From Eulemur rufifrons (taxonomy: Eukaryota; Chordata; Mammalia; Primates; Lemuridae), in assembly GCF_041146395.1 (NCBI RefSeq), contig NC_090986.1, positions 39,530,001 to 39,594,000 of the forward strand: DNA of 64,000 nucleotides, in the 5' to 3' direction. Each line of letters starts with the position of its first letter. The first letter of the stretch is position 1. The notes below the pieces were generated by a model, which ran no database searches, was not told the DNA's origin, and saw nothing but the letters and a program-made list of their open reading frames with translations. Position numbers and translations under genes: made by a program. Below are positions 52,034 through 61,520 of this stretch, piece by piece.

Positions 52034-52372
52034 CCGTGTTGTGCAATACTGTAGCCACGAGCCACCTGTGGCTAGTGAGCACTTACAACGTGGCTGATAA
52101 AGATTGATACGTGCTGGTGTATAAAACACTCAGGCTTTCAAATACTTAGTATTAAAAAGAATGTAAACTATTCCATTCCTGATTTTTATACTGATGATTT
52201 GTTAAATTGGTAATATTTGGGATAGCTTGGGTTAAATAAAATATATTATTAAAATTAATTTCATCTGTTTCTTTTTACATTTTAGTATGGCTACTGGAAA
52301 GTTGTTCAAAATTACTATGTAATTTTTGTAGGATGTATTTTGTGTTATATTTCTATTAGACAGGGCTGCTAT
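52034..52372 (-). mobile_element. hAT-Charlie element (MER1-like)
   Basis: Both ends show 'gtgcaatactgtagccac' and 'tatttctattagacagggctgct', inverted-end words of a common Charlie MITE. The middle 'ttgggttaaataaaatatattattaaaattaatttc' is very characteristic. Name within the group uncertain. Confidence 0.8.
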
Positions 52373-53071
52373 CATCTGGAACGTAAGTCTCTCTCTTCCC
52401 TTTCTCTCCATTTGTGAGGAGGCTCCTCATATGCCCCTGTCCAGCCCTGCTCCCAGCATTCCAGGCTCAGCCAACCCTGCTGCAACTCACCTAGAAGGAA
52501 ATTTTGACAGTATGTGTAAAAATAACAAGTATTTTTTATATATTTAATGAAAAAGTTATATAACTTCTCAAAGTGATCCTGCAATTCATCTAAAGGGCAG
52601 GAATAGTTAAGGATAATTTTTAAAGGAAGAGTAAGGAAGAGAAACTTTCTAGAAACTCATAAGGTTTTGACAGGCTTAAAACCTATGATAAATGGAAATT
52701 ATTTAGTGCAATGTTGGGTACATAGTAAACAAGCATTCGATATATATTAGCTATTAGTATTAGTATTAGTATTGCTGTTTCTTAACAAAGCATATAAAAG
52801 TATAATAATTAAAATCTTATAGAACTGAAAAGGATGAATTTATAGATAGTTGGTATAGATCTATGAACAATATATATTATATATTCAATATATAATATGA
52901 TTTAGATCTTATATCAATATAATTTGTTATTTTGCTATAACAATATAATTTGTTATAATTTGTATATCAATATAATTGATTATAAATCAATAGGTGAAAG
53001 ACTAGATTACCCAATAGTCTTCAGACAACTAGCTATTTTGGAGAAAATAAATTCCACATTGATAACACATT
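52373..53071. other. Intergenic, AT-rich with short repeats
   Basis: Contains (TATTAG)n at 52745-52770 and an AT-rich tract with repeated CAATATAATTTGTTAT words at 52868-52990. Confidence 0.6.
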
Positions 53072-53082
53072 AAAATTTTTTA

Positions 53083-53182
53083 TTTTTTTATTTTTTTTAA
53101 TTTTTTTTTTTTATTTCATCTTGTTATGGGGGATACAGAATTACAGGTTACATACGTTGCTCCTGTACCGCCTTTCCCCCCC
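53083..53182 (-). mobile_element. Extremely 5'-truncated strepsirrhine L1 tail
   Basis: On the complement: a 3' UTR end of about 70 bases ('ggaaaggcggtacaggagcaa', then 'ccccataacaagatgaaat') plus a long A-rich tail. An exact 11-bp target duplication AAAATTTTTTA flanks it (53072-53082 and 53183-53193). The terminal words are those of lemur/galago L1s as I recall them. Confidence 0.82.
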
Positions 53183-53193
53183 AAAATTTTTTA

Positions 53194-53599
53194 AATATTT
53201 ATTTTAAGAAAGAAAAAAGAGGTGAGTATTTATTTGATCTCTAACATACGAATATTTTCCAAGCTTAACAGTCATGAAAAAAAGTAAAGAAAAAGAGTGA
53301 TAAAATTTTGTTGTGTAAAAAAGTAACAAAAAACTAAAGCAAACTATAAAATGTAGGGGAAAAATTAACACAAGTCATAAAAAGTTAATTATTTTACTTT
53401 TAAAAGGGCATATACATCAATAAGAAATGTATTAGGAACAAAATAAGACTAAATAGAAAAACAGACAAAACATAAACACGTGGGAAAATATTGAACTCTA
53501 CTAGTACAAATGATATAAATACATTAAAAGTATTAGTACTCGATGCTAGCAATGGTACAATGAAATAGTGTTTTCTATAGTGCAGATGGCATTTCAAGG
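53194..53599. other. Intergenic, A-rich
   Basis: Possibly old L1-derived, but too diverged to assign. Confidence 0.35.
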
Positions 53600-53790
53600 G
53601 CTATAACCTTTCTTAAAAACAATTTGGTAATATATATCAAGAGCTTTATATCCCTTGATTTTAAGATCCTATCTTAAGGAAATTATCTAAATTTCCCTCA
53701 CTAGGGGAAAGGTTAAAGTTTGATATATCTATAGGATGGAATATTACATAGCCATTAAGAGAAATATATATATGAAGAGTGTTTAAAAAC
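53600..53790 (+). mobile_element. Old L1 fragment
   Basis: 'aaaaacaatttggtaatatatatcaag', 'gatgatcc'-type words degraded, then 'ggatggaatattacatagccattaagag'. Confidence 0.55.
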
Positions 53791-53869
53791 ACTAAAATTC
53801 TTAGAATGTTACAATATAATAAAAAGAAGAAGAAAAAAGAAGAATTAAAGAGCAGGCTTTACCTTGTCT

Positions 53870-54410
53870 TGTGTACCAATCATTAAACATACCAAGTTGT
53901 TCCTGTGTTAGCTGACACTAGTCACAAGTGATAGTAGCCCAGTTGAACCCAAACATGGTACCAGGAGAATTTCATCGAAGTGTCAAGCAACCAAATGAAG
54001 GGCAGAGCACACCTCTGTCACAGTGGTGGCTGGAACCAGAGATCAAAGGGTATCAGACACCCTGTCCCCTATCTCTGTGGTTCTGAAGTCACCTTCAAAT
54101 TACCTCTTTCCACATGGCAGGGAATATAGCCATCTGGCACCCCCAGGCTCTAATAATTCACAGCTTTGCCTGAGGAGAAGGACTGACTCCAGTTATAACA
54201 TTCTAAGGAAAAACACCCATTGATCTACTTTGGGTCATCTGTTTCAACCCCTGGACAAACCACGGTGGCCAGGAAGACAGGTTTCTGTGATTGACAAACA
54301 CGGCTTGAAATATGTGATTGACAAAACAAGACAGTTGTTCTGCAAAAGAACAGGGGCACTGGACAGATAATAGGTTATTTGTAGCCATTTGAAACCTCTT
54401 TAAACGGGAA
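53870..54410. other. Unassigned, slightly GC-richer stretch
   Basis: Composition differs from flanks and it may be an old retroelement, but no family is recognised. It contains TGTGATTGACAAA twice (near 54285 and 54313). Confidence 0.35.
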
Positions 54411-54579
54411 AATTTCAGAAATCAAGCTTTCTGAAAGTTTTGAATATGACAAAAACAACATACATAAAAAAGGAAACATATCACTATGATCTTTTCAAAC
54501 CCTGTATTAAAATACAAGTCCAGGGGTGAAAGTCATAACAAAATGACTACTCCTTAAAGAAATAGACATGATTCTATTT

Positions 54580-54835
54580 AGTCTTCCCAGCAACTCCACA
54601 AGGTGATACTATTATTTCTAACTTACAGATAAACAAACTGAATTATAGTTTACCAAGTTTCTTAGTTACCAGTTGGTATCCCAGAAGAGAGAAGTATTCT
54701 ATTATTTCCATTTTACAGTTAAAGAAATTGAGGCTTAGAGAGGTTGAATAACTAATGAAGGGTAAGTAGTAGAGAATAGATTCTAAATTAGCTCTATCTG
54801 GCTCCAAGTTTATTAGAGTGAACTCTGAAGTACTG
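54580..54835 (-). mobile_element. One or two MIR-type fragments
   Basis: 'acaaggtgatactattatttctaacttacag' and 'tatttccattttacagttaaagaaattgaggc' are two copies of the same MIR region about 100 bases apart. Confidence 0.65.
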
Positions 54836-54862
54836 TTGCCAAAGATCCCTTTCCCTAAATGG

Positions 54863-54910
54863 TGGGGACATGGTGCGGGGGGTCGGGGGTGCTGCAAATG
54901 GGGAGGTGGG
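54863..54910 (+). other. G-quadruplex-type tract
   Basis: GGGG, GGGGGG, GGGGG, GGGG and GGG runs over 48 bases. Loops are longer than at 622. Confidence 0.5.
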
Positions 54911-54984
54911 CATGAAGCAGTCACCATCTCCCTTTATTTCTGACTTAGCTGAATCTCAAATAGCAGAATGCATTTTATGATAAT

Positions 54985-55835
54985 AGAAGATACAAGGAAG
55001 TAAGTGACCTCTAATATTTGCAAACCATGTGTCTGACCAAGGGTAGTTTCCAAAATATATAAGGAACTCCTACAACTCAATAGCAAAAAACCCTAATAAC
55101 CCCATTTAAAAAATAGGCCAAGGACTTAAGTAGACATTTCTCTGAAAAAGATATACAAATGGTCAATAGGTATATGGAAAGATGCACAATGTCACTAGTC
55201 CTCAGGGAAATACAAATCACAATCACAATGAAATATCACCTCACACCTGTTATGATGGCTATCATAAAAAGAAAAGACAACAAGTGTTATAGAGTATGTG
55301 GAGAAAGTGGAACCCTTGTGGTGAGAATGATCCGGCAATCCCACTTCTGGGTATATGTCCAAAAGTTTTGAAATTAGGATTTTGAAATGATATTTGCAGC
55401 ACTAGTTCATTGCAGCACTAGTCACAATAGCTGAGATGTGGAAACAACCTAAATGTCCATCAATGGATGAATGGATTTTAAAATGTGGTATATACATATC
55501 ATACACTGAAATATTATGTAACTTTTAAAAAGATGGAAATCCTGCAACATGCTACAACATGGATAAACCTTGAGGACATGATGTTAACTGAAATAAGCCA
55601 GGCACAGAAGGACAAATACTGCGTGATTCTACTTATATGAGGCAGCTAAAATAGTAAAACTCATACAAGCAAAAAATAGAATCGTGGTTGACAGGGGCTG
55701 GGGGTGAGGGGGAAATGGGAAATTGCTAATCAACAGGTACAAAATTTCTAGAGACCTGCTATACAACATCACACCTATAGATAATAATACTGTATTGTAC
55801 ACTTAAAATCTTAGCACAATAAAATAAAATAAAGC
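54985..55835 (+). mobile_element. L1 3' end (ORF2 tail and 3' UTR)
   Basis: 'gaactcctacaactcaatagc', 'ggccaaggacttaagtagacatttc', 'acctcacacctgttatgatggc', 'aaatgtccatcaatggatgaatgg', 'gacaggggctgggggtgagggg' and 'tgtattgtacacttaaaatc' run in L1 order. TTGCAGCACTAGT is repeated 18 bases apart near 55395-55425. It is better preserved than other L1s here but still full of stops. Confidence 0.88.
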
Positions 55836-55889
55836 ACTCAGAATGCAAATGAATATTGCATTCTTTCTAAACAGATTGGAGTAGAGCAA

Positions 55890-56340
55890 CCCAAGCCAAA
55901 AATGCATTTATTCCTTCAACAAATGGTTATTGAGAGTTGACTAAGTACCAGTCAAGAGCCAGTAAGATTTCAAAGGTAAGTAAGACATGATCCCTGTATT
56001 CTTAGATTTCAACATAAAATCAAGCATATAGAAAAGAATACAGTGTGATGTGATGAGTGTAATATTAGAAGGTATGTATAATGTGGTGGTAGCACATATA
56101 CATGTTTGGGTGCTGAACTCTGCATCAGGGAAAGCTGCTAAAAGGAGGAGAGAGGTAAGTTGGGTTATCCAAGGACAGAAGCACCCAAAGTGTATGTAAA
56201 GGTGTGAAGAAATGAACTGCTGCTGCTTGGGAGATTATAAGCAGTTTGGTGCGGAGCAATCATAGCATGCAACGGAGAGAATGGTAGAGGATATAACTAA
56301 AGGGGCCCAAATAGGATGGGAAGGGATGTGTTGCATTTTA
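55890..56340 (-). mobile_element. LINE-2-like remains
   Basis: 'attccttcaacaaatggttattgag' and 'gtgatgtgatgagtgtaat' then 'gagagaggtaagttggg' follow L2 in reverse. Confidence 0.5.
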
Positions 56341-56884
56341 TTCTATGCAAAAGAAAAAAATTAAATTTATTCCGGCAGTGATTTAAGCATGGAATTTTAA
56401 GCAGAAGATTAATACACCCAATCAGATTTACATTGAAGTTGCATATATGCCCTGAAAATTTTCACTGCAAGAAAAGTTCATGGTACGTTTCTCCTTAGAT
56501 TTGGTGATAAGAAAGAAGTAATTAATAATAACTGAACTTCACACAAGAGCTCTTGCTCCTACTTGGTATCTAAGTTTATTTGTATACTACTGTGCTTCTA
56601 TGTTTAAACTTGTATACAGATGTCAGTGATAACTGATTAGCTATCGTCTTTTGATTATTCAGAATTTATTTTATTGAGTATCTTCTTTCTCAGTTGTACA
56701 TACTTGATATGATTATAAAAGGTTTGCAGTTAATTGAAGAAAAAAAAAAACAACTTCTATAGACAAGTCTGAATGGCTTCAGATGTCAAATCCCAATGCA
56801 AATTTTTAATCAAGTATGTATAAACTGATATGTCTTAGGAGCAAAAAGAAAAGGCTGAGTGCCTGATTTTCTGCTTCCTTGTAT
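56341..56884. other. Intergenic, no feature recognised
   Basis: Nothing identifiable. Confidence 0.4.
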
Positions 56885-57210
56885 CTCCACATAGTAGGTA
56901 CTTATTAAATATTTATTAAGTAAATAAATGAAACACAAGCAGGTCTTCTCCAAGATTTATTGAGAATTGTCAGGGTGTTAGAAATTGTTACTGGCAGTAC
57001 AAAGATATACAAGACATAGTTCCTAAATCTTAAATTATCACACAAACAGTTATTGTAGTATAATGTAATAAATGCAATAACAGGGTGCCATGGTGCATAG
57101 AGTCTGGCTACAGAGCCCTGGGCATGAAAAGATCAGGAAAGCTTCCTGGAGGAGTAGAGGCATTAGCTGAGTCTTAAACAAAGAGGCTGGGCGCAGGTGG
57201 GTGGGGTTTT
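56885..57210 (-). mobile_element. LINE-2-like remains
   Basis: 'tagtaggtacttattaaatatttattaagtaaat' tail and, further on, 'aggaaagcttcctggaggagtag...gctgagtcttaaa' are L2/MIR-type words. Confidence 0.5.
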
Positions 57211-57829
57211 GTGCGTGAGAGGTATCCATTTCTCTCAACATTCCAGGAACAAAGATTTATAATAAAATTTCCCTTGGAAGATGGTATGCATTTCACCTGT
57301 CAATGCCTGGGGACCATCTTATGCACCCTTCGAGTTATCTCTACCTTATCCCTATCCCACCACAACACCCACAGGAAGTCTTAGGTAACCACAAAGAAAT
57401 TGCTGAAGTTGATGAGATTTAATATGAAAGTTAAACTCATACAAAACAAGCAAGGCCACTGGCCTGGAAAAGGCCTTTCTTCTGTGTGTACTCCTCCTCC
57501 ACGTCTCCTGCAGAAGACAAGAGTTCCTTTGGATCAAAGAATCAAAGAATCCTGGAGCAACCGAGAAAAAGATTTCCTTTTGTTTTTGTTCAAAACAGTT
57601 CCGGTAAACCAGCCCCAGGCTGCAAATCTCCAAGTCATAAATAATTGCTACGGTGTGCAGTGAAATGCTAGTGCCTGGGGCAGCCACTAATGTCAGAGTA
57701 AGGGGAAGACCGAAGTCTGCAAAAGTGTGGTGGTAAACTTATCTGAGGATCCAAAAAGTTTGTTGTGGATACCTTACTGAGAGAGGATTCGCCTAGGGAA
57801 AAGGACCAGGGCTTCGGGATGAGACACAG
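57211..57829. other. Intergenic, no repeat recognised
   Basis: Overlapping frames of 87 (+) and 111 (-) residues at 57352-57687 have no domain. The direct repeat ATCAAAGA occurs twice back to back at 57533-57548. No repeat is recognised, so this could be retained unique sequence. Confidence 0.4.
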
Positions 57830-58015
57830 GTGGAATGAATCCTGCCTCTCCTGCAAATCATTATGTGGCCTTGAGCAAATCACTCAACCTCCTTGAACTT
57901 CAGGGTCCACATATGCAAAATGGGGATAATAAAACCCTTCTTACAGAGTTACTCTGAAATTTAGTGATTTTAAGCCTCTAGCACAGTGCCTAGCACAGAG
58001 TAGGTACTTAATGCT
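57830..58015 (+). mobile_element. MIR element
   Basis: 'tgtggccttgagcaaatcactcaacctcc', 'caaaatggggataataaaaccc', 'agcacagtgcctagcacagagtagg' in MIR order. Confidence 0.88.
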
Positions 58016-59225
58016 ATCACTGTGTCACCATCCTAACTAACACCATAGTATTACCTGAGGAATTCTAATTGTTTAGTGTGTGTAATTTTGGAGAGGAAGG
58101 TAGCAGTCCCAGAATCTTTCCTGATCACGTAACACACCCAGACTCGCTGTCTGAGGCCAGACCTATGCCCCCTTCCTAATCATATATTAGTAAAACATCC
58201 AGCTAAATCTTATAGGAGATTTTCTCACACTCATGCATGTCCCTTCTCTCCACCTCAAACCCTAACACTCTCACCCCTCACCCTGATTGTTTGATTAGAT
58301 AAAACATAGGGCTTTCCTTGAGACCCTTCTCCCCAACCAAACCAGCCACATCACAGCTTAATGGTTTAGCCAGCAGATCTGTTTATAGGACTGGCAGCAA
58401 TTCAGTTTATTAGGAGAACAAAAATTGTAACAAGAAAACAGTTAGAAAAAGATACTTGCAGTCAAAAATTAATTTTTAAATATTTTGTTTTGTTTTTTGT
58501 TTCACTAAATATAGAATTAATAGAGTCAAAGTATCTTCAAGGAAAAACTGCATTAACAGGAAGACTAGACACACTTTAGGTTACATATTAAAACAGAATT
58601 CAGGTCCTTTTATGGAGAAGTAGCTTCAATATTTACTTCAGTTCATCTTTTGCCCATTAAATATTTCTGTATTTCTAAAGTACCATGTGCTGAGGCATAT
58701 GTATATATCTTTGGGTGATATTTTCTGTAACTTGATACATCACATGGACTCTCTTTTCACATCATTAACTATTTCTATGAACAGACCCTCAACCTGTGAA
58801 ATAAATGTTTGAGGGGTTTTCTTACTGCTCTATTTCACATACAGAAAAATTCAAACTTTCTTCTTCCAATCAATTAGAAACAATTTTGGAAAGAAGAAAA
58901 AGCACTTATTCATATTACAGTTATGAATATAAAATAAGGGAAGAGTTTGTTTTACTCACCTATTTAATATTGCAGTAAACCAAGTTATATAATTCAGATT
59001 AAAAACTTATGTTAGGTCTATATGAGTCAGTTGTCTACACTGATGAAATTAAGTAGGTAATTGTCAGATCTCACCATCACTTTGTATATTGAAAACAATC
59101 TAAACACTGTGCTTCATACTTTCAACTTTTACTGTTAATATAAGCTGCATGCCTTATTCTTAAGGATAAAACATTGCATCAAAGGTTTACTTTGCAAAGT
59201 GAAACCTTTTTTAATGATTACATTA
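58016..59225. other. Intergenic, no feature recognised
   Basis: AT-rich, no nameable element. Confidence 0.45.
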
Positions 59226-59730
59226 ACATTTCTCTTGTCCTTAGGAACATTTCACAATGCTATGGATTGTGGCAGAGAGGGCTTAGCTGTTCTTCAAAGC
59301 TCCACGTTCTCCTTCCTACTGTGGAGTTATTGCTGGCAAGTGGTTGCACCAGAGACTGCATTTCCTAATCCCCTTCTTCTTTCACCTACACATGGGCATA
59401 TAACTGACTTGTCCCAGTGGAATGGGAGCAGCAACAATGTATGTCTCTTCCCTTTCGAGGTAGTTAAAAAGCAGGTAGCCTTCCCTGCCCACACTCACTC
59501 CCTTTCCCTGTTAGATGTCAACACCTGAGGCAACCTGGGATGCTAAATGGTGAAGATGACAGATCCCTCCCAACCAATCTAGACCCTACATTGCATGAGG
59601 CAAAGCATCCCACCCCCAACCACAGCCAGAACATCTTCATTGCAGTGTACGTGAAAAAGAAGAAACAGTTTATCCTGTGAAATGAGTGCAGTTTGGAGAT
59701 TTGTATTTCACAGCAGCTATCATTACCATA
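59226..59730 (+). mobile_element. Possible old LTR/MaLR-like element
   Basis: The end 'gcagtttggagatttgtatttcacagcagc' with 'taccataactaat' resembles the common terminal words of ancient retroelements. The upstream part (CTTTCACCTACACATGGG) is compatible. Weak. The 109-residue frame at 59199-59528 has no domain. Confidence 0.35.
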
Positions 59731-61340
59731 ACTAATCTATGGAAGCTAATGAATAATGTCAAAGCAGCCATCCAGGGCCTCAGACAGAGCTTCTTATTGC
59801 GTGGTGTCTTAGTAAACTCATCATGATACAGGTTTTGACCCTCTGTGTTGTGGGTTCAAAGTTGACTTTGCTCAAGTGACATGATTCACATTAACCAAAC
59901 TCACAGAATATTAATTTATAAATCTGAATGCCAGTATATAATATTAATTTACTAAGGCATCTATACTCATCACACTGCCTGGAGTACCCAGGACAACTAC
60001 TCCTATAGAAATAGTCACCAATCTTAGCTTTTAGGGTGCTCCTCTTTTTCCTCTAAATTCTATGCAGCCCACAATGCTTTTGTTAACAAAATTATTTTAA
60101 ACAGTCAAGTGACAGCACAAATAACTAGATAAATGTTACAGCATTATCTCCCTGTAATTATACCTGGCTCGCTTAGTAGAGGCTTTCAAACCATTTCTTA
60201 AGGTGAATTACTCCACAAATGACTACATGAATCGCTTTATATGAATATTTACTAGTTTTACTCTAAAGAATCGACCTTTTCTATCATTTTAGGGGTCACC
60301 TTGACTGTGCTGAAAATAGATACATATGACCTAAGGTCATAGAAGAAAAGAACTGGGAATGAAGAAAAAGTATGGAACAATTAGGTACTAAGAGAGGAAG
60401 AGCCCTGAAGAGAGATGCACACATCAACCTAAAAGGATATTTGCCATGATGTCAGTATCTAGATTGCTGGCCAAGAAAACTGAGCTTATTGGATTATTTA
60501 CAGAATCACTGTGCTTATGTTTGCAATCCATAAACATTTTGCAACAGCATCCATTTTGCATGTCTGAAGTAAATGAACCTCTAGAATGTACTTAGGAAAC
60601 ACCTGCCTCATATGTTATCCTTTCCTCAGGGTTAAAACTTAAGTAAAAAATGTCCCATCAAAAAGTAAAATTTATTGTGCGAGGGGATAAGAAGGTCAGT
60701 TTTAAGTGGACAGGTTTTTCAGGATAGAAGAAAAAGAGAAACATGAATGTGAACAAAAATTGTTCTTAATATTAAATCTGGGTAATTCCAAGAGAATAGA
60801 ACATATCTATTGAAGAACTTGGAGTGTGCTTGAACTCAGTACAACATAAGAAATGTCTTACTATAAATCAAAGGTTATAGACTGTGACATATGTTTTGCA
60901 TTCTGGGTTTTTAACAAAATTCTATACAGGGACTCTCTTGTAGAATACCACGGCATAGACACCTTCTCTATCATTGTCTTTCACTGTGTTCCTCTGGTCT
61001 ACCACATAAGATGTAAACCCCCAAGACAAGGACTGCCTTCTTCTTTCACACTTTCTAGCCAAGAGTCTCCATTATAGGGTGTGCCGGGGAGGTAAGCAAG
61101 ACAACCTACTAGAATGCAGGAATAAAATATTAGAACTTCTATTGATTGACTTAATCTCATTCTTCTACTGATGAAATATGTTTTATAAAGCAACATACTA
61201 TTTTATTCTTAAAATATCTATTTTGTGTGTGCATACACAAATTTCTTAATTTATAAGAGTGCATGACTAAAAAATGTATGGACCACTGCCTTATGGAACA
61301 TAGCATAAGAAATATAAAAGAAAATAATTATAAAAATAAC
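59731..61340. other. Intergenic, no feature recognised
   Basis: No gene or repeat named. Confidence 0.45.
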
Positions 61341-61391
61341 GTGCTGACGGGGCTGTTGCCATGCCCGTGGTGTAGCTGCAGAGAAAATGAA

Positions 61392-61399
61392 ATGGCGGC
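61392..61399 (+). promoter_or_regulatory. YY1-type motif (ATGGCGGC)
   Basis: GAAATGGCGGC matches the YY1 consensus AANATGGCGGC at 10 of 11 bases, in a small CpG-containing patch (61340-61410). Confidence 0.4.
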
Positions 61400-61408
61400 C
61401 GTGGAGAC

Positions 61409-61520
61409 TGAATTCATTCTTTCATTCCGCAGTTATTCACTGGGTACCCACCGTATGGCAGAAGCTGTGCTGGGAAGTAGCCACCAGAGAAGTGACTGGG
61501 TTGGTTAAAACAGAGCAAAG
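61409..61520 (-). mobile_element. L2-type fragment
   Basis: 'attcattctttcattccgcagttattcactgggtaccc' and 'gcagaagctgtgctggg' are the L2 'attcattcattcaacaaatatttattgagtgcc' region. Confidence 0.6.

Noticed and set aside
57352..57687. 111-residue minus and 87-residue plus frames on the same DNA
   Set aside because: Opposite-strand overlap without domains; no evidence for either.
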